Below the pieces are notes generated by a model. That model saw only the letters and a list, made by a program, of their open reading frames with translations, made no database searches and was not told the DNA's origin. A stretch of 64,000 nucleotides of DNA, from positions 1,240,001-1,304,000 of the forward strand of contig NZ_JBHULM010000011.1 in NCBI RefSeq assembly GCF_042684485.1, read 5' to 3'. Made by a program: the position numbers and the translations under genes. The DNA comes from Oceanihabitans gracilariae. Lineage in GTDB: Bacteria > Bacteroidota > Bacteroidia > Flavobacteriales > Flavobacteriaceae. Of the stretch, positions 34,356 through 42,360 are shown in pieces; positions within the stretch are counted from its first letter, which is position 1, and the number at the start of each line of letters is the position of its first letter.

Positions 34356-35195
34356 ATGGCAGAGCAAGACATTACAAGATATTCCTATAAAGATATATTT
34401 TCATTAAGCACTGTTCAATTTGAAAAAGCCTGTGTTTTTAACAAGCCAGAACAAGTAGATGCTTATAATGTGTATTGGATTAAAAAAGGAAAAGGTACCT
34501 ATAACATAGATTTTAAAAGTTATACTTTTCAAGATAATGTATTGTTTTTTCTGTCTCCAGGACAAGTGTTTACTATTGATTCTGAAGCAATTCAAGAAGC
34601 CTACAAAATATCCTTTGTACGTGATTTTTACTGTATTCAAACACATGATAAAGAAGTTGCTTGTAACGGAGTTCTTTTTAATAACGTGTACCAAACCCCT
34701 TTTGTAAAACCTTGTACAAAAGATACCCAAAAACTAGAGTTTATATTAGAGGGTTTAATTCAAGAGTTTAAAACAGACCAAGCTGCACAATATGATATGT
34801 TGCAAACCTATTTAAAGCAGTTTATTATTCACGCAGTTCGAGTAAGAAAAGAACACCATACCATTAAAGAAGATCAAGAAACCAAACTCTTTAAAGACTT
34901 TAGTGTATTGGTAGAGCAAAACTATAAAACCCTACACACAGTAACCCATTACGCTAACAGATTAGGTCTCTCGCCAAAATCATTAGCCAAACATTTTAAT
35001 AAAATAGGAAACCAAACACCTAGTGATTTTATTAAAAACAGAATTCTCTTAGAAGCAAAAAGGCAATTAATCTACTCCAACCATTCGGTAAAAGAAATAG
35101 CCTACAATTTAGGTTTTAATGATGCAGCCTATTTTACAAGATTCTTTAAAAAAGGAACCTTAAAATCACCACTTCAGTTTAAAAAAGAATATTGA
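34356..35195 (+). CDS. AraC family transcriptional regulator
   Basis: The 279-residue protein has an N-terminal cupin-like sensing domain (about 25-150) and a C-terminal pair of helix-turn-helix motifs (about 180-279), with LGLSPKSLAKHFNKIGNQTPSDFI and the signature VKEIAYNLGFNDAAYFTRFFKK. It is co-directional with brnQ and sits upstream of the microprotein, AhpD-like and cupredoxin genes, any of which may be its targets. Confidence 0.95.
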   Translation: MAEQDITRYSYKDIFSLSTVQFEKACVFNKPEQVDAYNVYWIKKGKGTYNIDFKSYTFQDNVLFFLSPGQVFTIDSEAIQEAYKISFVRDFYCIQTHDKEVACNGVLFNNVYQTPFVKPCTKDTQKLEFILEGLIQEFKTDQAAQYDMLQTYLKQFIIHAVRVRKEHHTIKEDQETKLFKDFSVLVEQNYKTLHTVTHYANRLGLSPKSLAKHFNKIGNQTPSDFIKNRILLEAKRQLIYSNHSVKEIAYNLGFNDAAYFTRFFKKGTLKSPLQFKKEY

Positions 35196-35200
35196 TTTTT

Positions 35201-35294
35201 TTGGCGTGACCATAAAGGTCAGGCTGTACATTCTATCTTTTTTTTGCCATATATGGCAGCAAAAAAAAGGATGCCATTTCCATCCTTCACGCAA
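35201..35294. repeat. REP-like palindromic intergenic repeat
   Basis: Outer inverted ends GCGTGA (35204-35209) and TCACGC (35287-35292) enclose a small hairpin GACC-ATAAA-GGTC, then AGGCTGTACATTCTATC. A central palindrome follows (T run, GCCATATATGGC, GCA, A run), then GGATGCCATTTCCATCCTT. It follows the AraC stop codon directly and could also end transcription. Similar elements are, to my recollection, scattered through flavobacterial genomes. A divergent copy is at 14936-15100. Confidence 0.75.
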
Positions 35295-35434
35295 TAATTA
35301 CAGATTCAAAACCCTGTAAATCGGTGTGAAATCAAATAAGTCCAAGCATAAGGAACTTTTGTCCATTTTTCAAAGCCTATTCGTGTCGCATCTTTGCAGT
35401 GTAATTAATTACTAACATTAAAAACATAGCGAAT

Positions 35435-35533
35435 ATGAAAACAATAAAAAATATAACATGTCCTAATTGTTGGGGATTTCAAGAGTATGATAATACGCAG
35501 CAAGACAATATAATTTGCAATAGCAAAAATTAA
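35435..35533 (+). CDS. Possible 32-residue cysteine microprotein
   Basis: The frame encodes MKTIKNITCPNCWGFQEYDN and 12 more residues up to a TAA at 35531. It has a CPNC pair (Cys 9 and 12) and a third Cys at 28. The CPNCWG..EYD opening resembles small Bacteroidota proteins I remember that continue to a second Cys pair, so this may be a complete microprotein or a shortened remnant. It lies 73 bases before the AhpD-like gene on the same strand. Confidence 0.5.
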   Translation: MKTIKNITCPNCWGFQEYDNTQQDNIICNSKN

Positions 35534-35606
35534 GAGTTCAGATTACAACAATAATAAAATATTAATACAATTTCTGCAGTATCAGAAATAAAAAAAAACA
35601 AATAAC

Positions 35607-36167
35607 ATGAGTACAAGAATTGAAACATTAAACCCAGAAACAACCACAGGAAAATCTAAAGAGTTATTTAATGCAGTACAAAGCAAATTAGGCTTTATAC
35701 CAAACCTAATAAAAGTGTTTGGTAATTCACCAGCAACTTTACAAACCTATTTAAGTTTAGGAGAGTTAACAGCTAGCGGAAACTTTAATAACAAGTTTAG
35801 AGAACAATTAGCGTTAGCAATTGCCGAAGAAAACCAATGTAATTATTGTTTATCTGCACACACAGCAATTGGTAAAATGAATGGTTTAACAGAAGAGCAA
35901 ACAGAGTTAAGCAGACAAGCAATTGCAGCAGACACAAAAACACAAGCAGGTTTACAATTTGCACAAGCAGTTACAAAAAACAGAGGACAAGTATCTGCTA
36001 AGGCTATTCAAGAAGTTAAAGAAGCAGGTTTTAATGACGAAGATATTTTAGAAATTGTTTTAAATGTAGTTTCTAATACGCTTACCAATTATGTAAACCA
36101 TATTGCAGAAACCGAAGTAGATTTTCCGAGTGTAGAAGCAGGAAAATTTACAGTAACAAACAACTAA
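35607..36167 (+). CDS. AhpD-like / carboxymuconolactone decarboxylase family protein
   Basis: The 186-residue protein carries the CMD-family redox site EENQCNYCLSAHTAIG with Cys78, Cys81 and His85, and a proton-relay Glu at 74. AhpD-like members act as thiol peroxidases or disulfide reductases in the cytoplasm against oxidative stress. The gene is followed after 35 bases by a cupredoxin gene, and the AraC regulator upstream is a likely controller. The genuine substrate cannot be deduced. Confidence 0.93.
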   Translation: MSTRIETLNPETTTGKSKELFNAVQSKLGFIPNLIKVFGNSPATLQTYLSLGELTASGNFNNKFREQLALAIAEENQCNYCLSAHTAIGKMNGLTEEQTELSRQAIAADTKTQAGLQFAQAVTKNRGQVSAKAIQEVKEAGFNDEDILEIVLNVVSNTLTNYVNHIAETEVDFPSVEAGKFTVTNN

Positions 36168-36202
36168 TACCTCCATAATTAAAAACAAATAAAAACAAAA
36201 TC

Positions 36203-36577
36203 ATGAAAAATTTATTTATCGCATTATTCTTAGTAGCATTTTCAATTACAGCTACAGCACAAGAAAAAACAACCGTTACAACTGTTGCTTTAGAGCAAAC
36301 AAAAGGAGCGTTTACACAAAAAGAACTAACGCTAAAAGAAGGTACTTATGTATTTCAAGTATCTAATAACAACGCAGCACCAGAAGTAGGTTTTGTGTTG
36401 GTTAAAGCAGGAGATGATGCATCAAACCCTGCAAACCATATTAAAGAAGCTTATGTAACAGAAGTGGTAAAACTAGGCGAAACAGAATCTACAAGTCAAG
36501 TAACACTTGCTAAAGGAACGTACACTTATTTTTGTCCGTTAAACCATACGCCTCAATATACTTTGCAAGTAGAATAG
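36203..36577 (+). CDS. Periplasmic cupredoxin-like protein
   Basis: The 124-residue protein has a signal peptide (residues 1-20, ending TATAQ) and a single cupredoxin-type beta-sandwich. The C-terminal copper loop is present as FCPLNHTPQYTL with Cys111 and His115. The usual N-terminal histidine ligand is not obvious: the expected place reads APEVGF (59-64). The axial Met position is Gln118. Copper binding is therefore uncertain. It is co-directional with the AhpD-like gene and ends at a strong terminator. Confidence 0.85.
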   Translation: MKNLFIALFLVAFSITATAQEKTTVTTVALEQTKGAFTQKELTLKEGTYVFQVSNNNAAPEVGFVLVKAGDDASNPANHIKEAYVTEVVKLGETESTSQVTLAKGTYTYFCPLNHTPQYTLQVE

Positions 36578-36600
36578 TTGCTTAAATACTTGTTAAATTA

Positions 36601-36633
36601 AAAAGCAAACTTTGTTAAAGTTTGCTTTTTTTT
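36601..36633 (+). terminator. Terminator of AhpD-cupredoxin operon
   Basis: A perfect 13-bp stem (AAAAGCAAACTTT with AAAGTTTGCTTTT) has a GTT loop and a T run. It starts 24 bases after the stop codon. Confidence 0.93.
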
Positions 36634-36653
36634 ATGCCATTTTTTTAACTTTG
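36622..36653 (+). promoter_or_regulatory. Promoter of small secreted protein gene
   Basis: TTG at 36622-36624, inside the preceding terminator stem, and TAACTTTG at 36646-36653 are separated by 21 bases. The ATG is 27 bases further on at 36681. Confidence 0.6.
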
Positions 36654-36680
36654 TAGTCTAAATAAAAAGCTTAAAAAATT

Positions 36681-37034
36681 ATGAAAAAAATAGTTGTAAT
36701 GGTATTGTTTCTTTGTGTTAGTTTGTTGTCTTATGGGCAAAATCAACCAAAAGTTGGTGACAAATTAATGGTGAAAGCACCTTCGGCTCAATTTTATAAT
36801 CATATTGCATTTCCACAATTAAACATATTAGTTAAAAGAGGTAAAACTTCTAGTTATAAACCTGTTATTGGTAACCAAGTTGTTGTTGCTGATGTTGTTA
36901 ATGATGACAATAATGAAAGTTATGTTGTTTTAAAAAAGGAGGATGGTACTAAATTCTTTGGTTTATATACTTCTGTAAAAGCTAATTATGAAAAGGCACT
37001 ACAAGCAGGAGAATTGACTGTAGTAAGCAATTAA
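36681..37034 (+). CDS. Small secreted hypothetical protein (117 aa)
   Basis: The protein has a signal peptide (residues 1-20, ending LLSYGQ). The mature domain is beta-rich with VGDKLMVKAPSAQFYNHIAFPQLN and VVVADVVNDDNNESYVVL, suggesting an SH3-like barrel. I recognise the type as a conserved flavobacterial protein with no assigned role. Its last four bases overlap, tail to tail, the end of the minus-strand ACT-like gene. Confidence 0.8.
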   Translation: MKKIVVMVLFLCVSLLSYGQNQPKVGDKLMVKAPSAQFYNHIAFPQLNILVKRGKTSSYKPVIGNQVVVADVVNDDNNESYVVLKKEDGTKFFGLYTSVKANYEKALQAGELTVVSN

Positions 37035-37687
37035 TTCTTTAGGTTTTTAATTACAGAAAAAGCTTTGTCTACCACGTGGTCTTCTACTAAAACGGTAAAT
37101 TCGTTGGTAGTAGAAACCACCTCGTATATAGGAATGTTTTCCCAAGCTAATCGTTTAAAAATTTGGTAGTATAAACCAGATATTTTAGAATTGTCTTTTG
37201 GTAAGCGTACACTAATGGCAGATAGTCCTTCTTGAATACCTGTTTGGTTTTCTGCTACAAAATACTTGGTAATCGCTTTTTTTTCTGAACTAGATATAAT
37301 GATATTGCTTTCGTAAATTCCTCTAGTAAAAGCATAAAAAACATCTTTATTGCTCTCTACTTGTTCTAGTATTTTAGAGTGGCTTTGTATTAAGGTTTCA
37401 GAGTTTTGAAACGTAAAATCACTAAGGTTAGAGCGCACAGTAATATCTCCTAATTTTTGTAAGGTGCTTTTTAGTTTTAAAGAGTGACGTAAGGTGTTTG
37501 GTGTGTTGTATCTTCGTAAGGCCATCATGATAGCGCCAGATTTTACAGGCTTTCTTAGCATATCACTAATAGGTGTTTTTAATTCTTCAGCTAAAGCAGA
37601 ATAGTTAATGATGCTTCTAGATAAGGCTTCTTCTAAAAAAGGTTGTGTAATTAAAATGTCTTCTACACAAGAGGCTATAGTTTTCAT
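37031..37687 (-). CDS. ACT-like regulatory protein divergent from aspartate kinase
   Basis: The 218-residue cytoplasmic protein begins with helical sequence (about 1-75, EDILITQPFLEEALSRSIIN). It ends with two ACT-like segments, the second being ISVRLPKDNSKISGLYYQIF then NIPIYEVVSTTNEFTVLV, close to the ACT repeat of aspartate kinases. Placement opposite the aspartate kinase gene, with a 224-base shared region, fits a role in amino-acid sensing. No catalytic kinase motif is present. The assignment rests on pattern and context only. Confidence 0.7.
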   Translation of the reverse strand: MKTIASCVEDILITQPFLEEALSRSIINYSALAEELKTPISDMLRKPVKSGAIMMALRRYNTPNTLRHSLKLKSTLQKLGDITVRSNLSDFTFQNSETLIQSHSKILEQVESNKDVFYAFTRGIYESNIIISSSEKKAITKYFVAENQTGIQEGLSAISVRLPKDNSKISGLYYQIFKRLAWENIPIYEVVSTTNEFTVLVEDHVVDKAFSVIKNLKN

Positions 37688-37911
37688 AAATAAGACTTCG
37701 TTTTTATTTTTCCTTTATCATTTTATATAGTAAACAGAGCGCTTTACATGGTGTACTACCTTATTAGGTCGCTACGCTGTGTTTCCTAACACTAAAAATA
37801 TTACTAATTGTTAATTATTTAACAGGTTGTGTAAAAGTAGTACAAATTTTTCATTTTTATGGCTATCAGTTACTTCCTAATTAGTTTTGTTCTTATAAAA
37901 CAGTAAATATT
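37688..37911. other. Divergent region with interrupted palindrome
   Basis: The 224-base region between two divergent genes holds TTAGG (37764-37768) and CCTAA (37785-37789) around GTCGCTACGCTG, plus the aspartate kinase promoter box. No transcript leader or attenuator structure is obvious. Confidence 0.4.
37882..37889 (+). promoter_or_regulatory. Promoter -7 box of aspartate kinase gene
   Basis: TAGTTTTG matches TAnnTTTG, 22 bases before the ATG at 37912. Confidence 0.45.
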
Positions 37912-39240
37912 ATGTTGGTATTAAAATTTGGAGGTACGTCTGTTGGTTCAATTGAAAACATGATGCATGTAAAAGACATCATTAATAACGGACAGAAAAA
38001 AGTGGTTGTTTTATCTGCTATGTCAGGAACTACTAACGCACTTGTAAAGATTTCAGAATATATTGAAGCAGGAGATGTTGACGAAGCGTTAATTGTTATT
38101 AATGCACTTAGAAATAATTATAACAAAACCATTACGTCTTTAATTACAAATACAGAAATTTATCAAACTGTTTTTGATTATGTAAACCTTGTGTTTACTA
38201 CACTAGAAACATTAGTGCATAAGCAATATGATGTATTGTTGTATAATGAAATCGTAGCACAAGGCGAATTGCTATCTACCTTTATTTTTAGTCGTTACTT
38301 GCAACAAGAAAATATTAATGCAGCCTTATTGCCTGCTTTAGATTTTATGCGAATTGATAAAACCAATGAGCCAGATAACTATTATATTCAACAGAATTTA
38401 AACCGAGTTATTGCTGCAACTCCTGATGCAGAAATATATATTACACAAGGGTTTATTTGTCGTGATGCCGAAGGTGCAATTAGTAATTTACAACGTGGTG
38501 GAAGCGATTATACAGCAACTATTATTGGTGCTGTAGTAAAAGCTGAAGAAGTGCAGATATGGACAGACATTGACGGATTTCATAACAACGACCCTAGATT
38601 TGTAGAAAATACCAAAGCCATTTCTAATTTGTCTTTTGATGAGTCTGCAGAGCTAGCTTATTTCGGAGCGAAAATTTTGCATCCTCAAACCGTTATGCCA
38701 GTTCGTGCATTAGATATTCCTGTACGATTAAAAAATACCATGTCTCCAGCTTCTTATGGTACTTTAATTACAAATGAAGTACATGGAGAAGGTATTAAAG
38801 CTATTGCTGCAAAAGATAATATTACAGCAATAAAAATTAAATCGGCTAGAATGCTTTTAGCACATGGTTTTTTAAAGAAAGTATTCGAGATTTTTGAGCG
38901 TTATGAAACGTCTATTGATATGATTACCACCTCAGAAATTGCAGTCTCGTTAACTATTGATGATACCACGCATTTAAATGCAATTGTAGAAGAGTTAGAG
39001 CGTTTTGCTCTTGTTGAGGTAGATGATTTTATGAGTATTGTGTGCTTGGTTGGTAATGCTATAATTTTTCATCCAGATACCCCAAACTTATTCCAAATAT
39101 TACAAGATGTTAGCGTGCGTATGATTTCTTATGGAGGTTCTAATAATAACATCTCACTATTAATTAATACTAGTGATAAGCTAGAAACCTTGAAAAAACT
39201 ACAACGTTACGTTTTTGAAAATGATGGTGTATTAGCTTAA
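37912..39240 (+). CDS. Aspartate kinase
   Basis: Aspartate kinase makes beta-aspartyl phosphate, the first step to lysine, threonine and methionine. The 442-residue monofunctional protein opens with LVLKFGGTSVGS, has the GRGGSDY-equivalent LQRGGSDYTATIIG and WTDIDGFHNNDPR, and ends with two ACT domains (about 300-440) holding feedback sites. No homoserine dehydrogenase is fused, so it is a LysC/ThrA-independent type. A strong terminator follows 24 bases after the stop. Confidence 0.96.
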   Translation: MLVLKFGGTSVGSIENMMHVKDIINNGQKKVVVLSAMSGTTNALVKISEYIEAGDVDEALIVINALRNNYNKTITSLITNTEIYQTVFDYVNLVFTTLETLVHKQYDVLLYNEIVAQGELLSTFIFSRYLQQENINAALLPALDFMRIDKTNEPDNYYIQQNLNRVIAATPDAEIYITQGFICRDAEGAISNLQRGGSDYTATIIGAVVKAEEVQIWTDIDGFHNNDPRFVENTKAISNLSFDESAELAYFGAKILHPQTVMPVRALDIPVRLKNTMSPASYGTLITNEVHGEGIKAIAAKDNITAIKIKSARMLLAHGFLKKVFEIFERYETSIDMITTSEIAVSLTIDDTTHLNAIVEELERFALVEVDDFMSIVCLVGNAIIFHPDTPNLFQILQDVSVRMISYGGSNNNISLLINTSDKLETLKKLQRYVFENDGVLA

Positions 39241-39264
39241 ATAAAAATGCAAGTCATATAGATT

Positions 39265-39302
39265 GCCCCCAAAAAACTAAACTATTTTTTGGGGGCTTTT
39301 TT
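39265..39302 (+). terminator. Terminator of aspartate kinase gene
   Basis: GCCCCCAAAAAA pairs with TTTTTTGGGGGC across an 8-base loop, followed by a T run. It could also work on the minus strand for the gene ending at 39326, but without a T run there. Confidence 0.93.
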
Positions 39303-39325
39303 ATATGTTGATAGATTTGTGTAAT

Positions 39326-40345
39326 TTAATTCTTTACCACTTCATGTTCCCAAAATGCGCCACTAATATCTGTTATTTTTAACCTGTATTTTCCAGGAGC
39401 TAAATTAGAGATCTCGTTATTTTGAAAATGCAATGATGCTTTTGCGCCTAAAGGTATAATTAAACTATGTTTCCCGGGTTTTACTTTAGCTACATAATAA
39501 TTGGAGATACTTGCCATATCTAAAGTTGCTAAATCCTGTTGTGTGTATTCTGTAACGGTGTTATTGTGGCTGTCTATTAATTTAATACTTATAACCCAAG
39601 AGCCATAAACATCTACTCCTTCGGTTCTAAATACATCAAAAGAAAAACTATTGTTGTTTATTTTGGCTTCGGTAATTTCTAATTTTGGCTTAACAGATTT
39701 GTTGTGAAGCTTTCCCCATAAGCCGCCATGAAACACTTGGTTAGTTGTTAATGTTATTCCTAAAATTAAAAACGAGCCAATTAATACCACTCTAGGGAAA
39801 ATACCTTCCTTAATTGGTAAAACCCCAGAGCCTATCCATGCAAACCATTTCTTATTTGTAAAAGAAAAATTGTTTTGCATAAAATAATGGTCTAAAGAAT
39901 ATTTTCCACTTCCTGTTAAAAATAATACAAAACCAGTTGCAATCCCTAATACTCCAATTTGCCATTCATCTAAGCAGGTGGTTCCGATCCATCCAGAACC
40001 AAGAAGAATCCCCATGGCCAAGCCAAAAACACCTATACTCATTATTCTAGTAAAAAAACCAAAAAGGATGAATAAACCTACAATACCTTCAATAATGGTG
40101 AAAATTACCATGTTTAGCCATAGTGTATCTGGGTTTTCTACCAAGTATTGTATAATTGGTTTTATACCTAATGCATTTGGTAAAAAGTGATTAAATTTTT
40201 CTCCAATATATCCTGCTAATTTAGGGTCGAGTTTGTTGGTTAAAATGGTTCTTCTCCAAAAGGCTGAAAAGTAGGTCCAACCTATTACTAATCTTATTGC
40301 TAGAGCTAAAAGCCCAGCATCATTTTTTATACTGATATTATTCAT
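39326..40345 (-). CDS. DoxD/DoxA-like membrane protein
   Basis: The 339-residue protein starts with a DoxX/DoxD-type membrane domain (about 10-160, four to five helices, with IRLVIGWTYFSAFWRR and IIEGIVGLFILFGFFTR). One further helix (about 185-203) precedes an exported beta-rich C-terminal domain (about 215-339) resembling DoxA. In archaea DoxD and DoxA are subunits of thiosulfate:quinone oxidoreductase. Whether thiosulfate is the electron donor here is not shown. No clear promoter box was seen; it may be co-transcribed with the small gene at 40416. Confidence 0.88.
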   Translation of the reverse strand: MNNISIKNDAGLLALAIRLVIGWTYFSAFWRRTILTNKLDPKLAGYIGEKFNHFLPNALGIKPIIQYLVENPDTLWLNMVIFTIIEGIVGLFILFGFFTRIMSIGVFGLAMGILLGSGWIGTTCLDEWQIGVLGIATGFVLFLTGSGKYSLDHYFMQNNFSFTNKKWFAWIGSGVLPIKEGIFPRVVLIGSFLILGITLTTNQVFHGGLWGKLHNKSVKPKLEITEAKINNNSFSFDVFRTEGVDVYGSWVISIKLIDSHNNTVTEYTQQDLATLDMASISNYYVAKVKPGKHSLIIPLGAKASLHFQNNEISNLAPGKYRLKITDISGAFWEHEVVKN

Positions 40346-40365
40346 TTTTTGTTATCTATAATTGT

Positions 40366-40390
40366 TAAAAATTCCAGTTTTTATAACTGG
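40366..40390 (-). terminator. Weak hairpin between two minus-strand genes
   Basis: CCAGTT pairs with AACTGG across a 5-base loop, with a modest T run in the minus direction. It may reduce readthrough from the small gene into the DoxD/DoxA gene. Confidence 0.4.
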
Positions 40391-40415
40391 TTTGTTGCTA
40401 CTTATGAAAAGTGAA

Positions 40416-40790
40416 TTATAGATAATCCTTATAATTTTGATATAAAATATAAAGCGGAATGGCAGAACTAGAATTATTTCTAGATGTCTGTAAGCGTGGG
40501 TAGATATTAGGAAAATTAGAGATTTCACATGGAAACTCGAATTTTGTTAGTGTTGCAAAAGCGTTTTGAGAAACAGGTTTTTCTTTAGCGCTGCTGCTTT
40601 TAAAAATATTTAATTCGTTACAATTTGAGCTACTAATAGAAGTCTGACTTTTATTGGTGACTTCGGTTTGTGGTATATCAAGTTGTGCTTGAAGAAAATT
40701 TCTAACTTTACAAGGTGAAATTAGTAACAAAACTACCAGTCCTAAAACAGGAAATATACTAGATGCCCTTATGTTTGTTTTTTCTTTCAC
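40416..40790 (-). CDS. Small hypothetical protein with GTG start
   Basis: The 124-residue frame starts with GTG at 40790. One membrane helix or signal anchor (about 12-27) ends at SPCKVRN, followed by a Ser/Asn-rich region with Cys57 and Cys87. The SPCKVRN-plus-glutamine-rich pattern recalls small flavobacterial proteins near metal-efflux and quinone genes, but I cannot name a family. A TAAATTTG box ends 4 bases before the GTG, which supports both the reality of the gene and this start. Confidence 0.65.
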   Translation of the reverse strand: MKEKTNIRASSIFPVLGLVVLLLISPCKVRNFLQAQLDIPQTEVTNKSQTSISSSNCNELNIFKSSSAKEKPVSQNAFATLTKFEFPCEISNFPNIYPRLQTSRNNSSSAIPLYILYQNYKDYL

Positions 40791-40794
40791 TAGA

Positions 40795-40802
40795 CAAATT
40801 TA
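40795..40802 (-). promoter_or_regulatory. Promoter -7 box of 40790 gene, leaderless spacing
   Basis: On the minus strand 40802 to 40795 reads TAAATTTG, then TCTA, then the GTG start. The spacing is identical to that of sufS, padR and thiL. Confidence 0.5.
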
Positions 40803-40840
40803 AAAAATAATCAATGGTTAGTTGTTATTTAATTCTTAAT

Positions 40841-40873
40841 AAAAAAAGCGAGCCTTACAGCTCGCTTTTTTTT
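40841..40873 (-). terminator. Terminator of aminopeptidase P gene
   Basis: GCGAGC pairs with GCTCGC across a CTTACA loop. Long A and T runs on either side extend the stem and give a T tract in the minus direction. Confidence 0.92.
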
Positions 40874-40888
40874 ATGATTTAATAATAT

Positions 40889-42181
40889 TTATTTATTCAT
40901 AATCTCCTCAATCTCCTCTGCTTCAATTGGTATATTGCGCATTAAATTAAAAGGTTCTCCTGTTTCTTGTATCACTACGTCATCTTCTAATCGAATACCA
41001 AACCCTTCATCAGGAATATAAATTCCAGGCTCTACAGTAAATACCATATTGGCTTGCATTGGTTCGTAAAGTAATCCGTAGTCATGTGTATCTAATCCCA
41101 TGTGGTGACTTGTTCCATGCATAAAGTATTTTTTATATGCTGGCCAATCTGGATTTTCGTTTTGTACATCTGCTTTATCAATTAAGCCAAGGCCTAATAA
41201 TTCGCTAGTCATTATTTTACCAACTTCTTTGTGGTATTCTGCCCAAAATGCTCCAGGAACTAATAGTTTGGTAGCTTCGTTTTTTACTCTATTTACAGCA
41301 TCATATACTTCACGCTGGCGTTTGGTAAATTTTCCAGAAACAGGAATGGTTCTAGTCATGTCACTCGAGTAGTTAGCGTATTCTGCACCAACATCAAGTA
41401 AAATTAAATCGCCAGCTTTACACTCTTGGTTGTTTTCTATATAGTGTAAAACATTTGCGTTATTACCAGAAGCAACAATAGGTGTGTATGCAAATCCTTT
41501 AGAGCGATTATTTAAAAACTCATGCATAAATTCTGCTTCAATATTATACTCCATAACACCAGGTTTTACAAAGTTTAATATTCTTCTAAACCCTTTTTCG
41601 GTAATATTACATGCTTGCTGAATTAAATCTAATTCTATTGGGTCTTTTACAGAACGTAAAGCTTGTAAAATAGGGTTGCTTTTTGCTACGCTATGCGCAG
41701 GGTATTTTTCTTTTAACCATTTGGTAAAACGGTCTTCGCGTGTTTCGGTTTCTACATTTGCTCTATAATGCTCATTGGTGTTTATGTAAACCGTTTCTGC
41801 CTGCGTCATGATTTCAAACAATATTTTTTCTAGGTCTTGTAACCAGTATACTGTTTTTATACCACTTGTTTTAAACGCAGCTTCTTTGGTTAGTTTTTCA
41901 CCTTCCCAAACCGCAATATGTTCGTTGGTTTCTTTTAAAAATAAAATTTCTTTGTGTTTCGGGTTTGGGCAATCAGGAAAAAGTACTAAAATACTTTCTT
42001 CTTGATCTACACCACTTAAAAAAAAGATGTCTCTATGTTGTGCAAAAGGTAAAGTGCTGTCTGCACTAACAGGATAAATATCATTAGAGTTAAAAACAGC
42101 TAAGCTTTTAGGCTTCATTTGCGAAGCAAAATTTTTGCGGTTTTTTATAAAAAGTTGATTGTCTATTGGGTTGTATTTCAT
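40889..42181 (-). CDS. pepP: Aminopeptidase P (Xaa-Pro aminopeptidase)
   Basis: This M24B metallopeptidase removes an N-terminal residue that precedes proline. The 430-residue protein has the N-terminal creatinase-like domain and the C-terminal pita-bread fold with the metal ligands in LLDVGAEY, SSDMTRTIP, the His of MHGTSHHMGLDTHD, VEPGIYIP and RLEDDVVI. No signal peptide is present, so it is cytoplasmic. It is divergent from the BNR-repeat protein gene. Confidence 0.95.
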   Translation of the reverse strand: MKYNPIDNQLFIKNRKNFASQMKPKSLAVFNSNDIYPVSADSTLPFAQHRDIFFLSGVDQEESILVLFPDCPNPKHKEILFLKETNEHIAVWEGEKLTKEAAFKTSGIKTVYWLQDLEKILFEIMTQAETVYINTNEHYRANVETETREDRFTKWLKEKYPAHSVAKSNPILQALRSVKDPIELDLIQQACNITEKGFRRILNFVKPGVMEYNIEAEFMHEFLNNRSKGFAYTPIVASGNNANVLHYIENNQECKAGDLILLDVGAEYANYSSDMTRTIPVSGKFTKRQREVYDAVNRVKNEATKLLVPGAFWAEYHKEVGKIMTSELLGLGLIDKADVQNENPDWPAYKKYFMHGTSHHMGLDTHDYGLLYEPMQANMVFTVEPGIYIPDEGFGIRLEDDVVIQETGEPFNLMRNIPIEAEEIEEIMNK

Positions 42182-42243
42182 GAGAAAATCGTTTTTAATT
42201 CCTTTGAGAATTGGAATTTTATTTTGAATTCAGTTTAGAATAT

Positions 42244-42251
42244 CAAAAGTA
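42244..42251 (-). promoter_or_regulatory. Promoter -7 box of pepP
   Basis: On the minus strand 42251 to 42244 reads TACTTTTG (TAnnTTTG), 62 bases before the ATG at 42181. Confidence 0.42.
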
Positions 42252-42360
42252 AGAAGTTTAAAATACAATAGTTATAAAAGCATCTTAAAATATGGGCTCT
42301 TTTTGTAATTGCTTTGTGTATTTTGCATTTATAAGTATCTTGAAACTTTAAACCCTAATT

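Larger units (their letters stand above)
35196..35606. other. 411-base gap between AraC and AhpD-like genes
   Basis: It contains the palindromic repeat at 35201-35294, a possible near-consensus box CATCTTTG at 35389-35396, and one short reading frame at 35435-35533. Nothing else recognisable is present. Confidence 0.7.
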
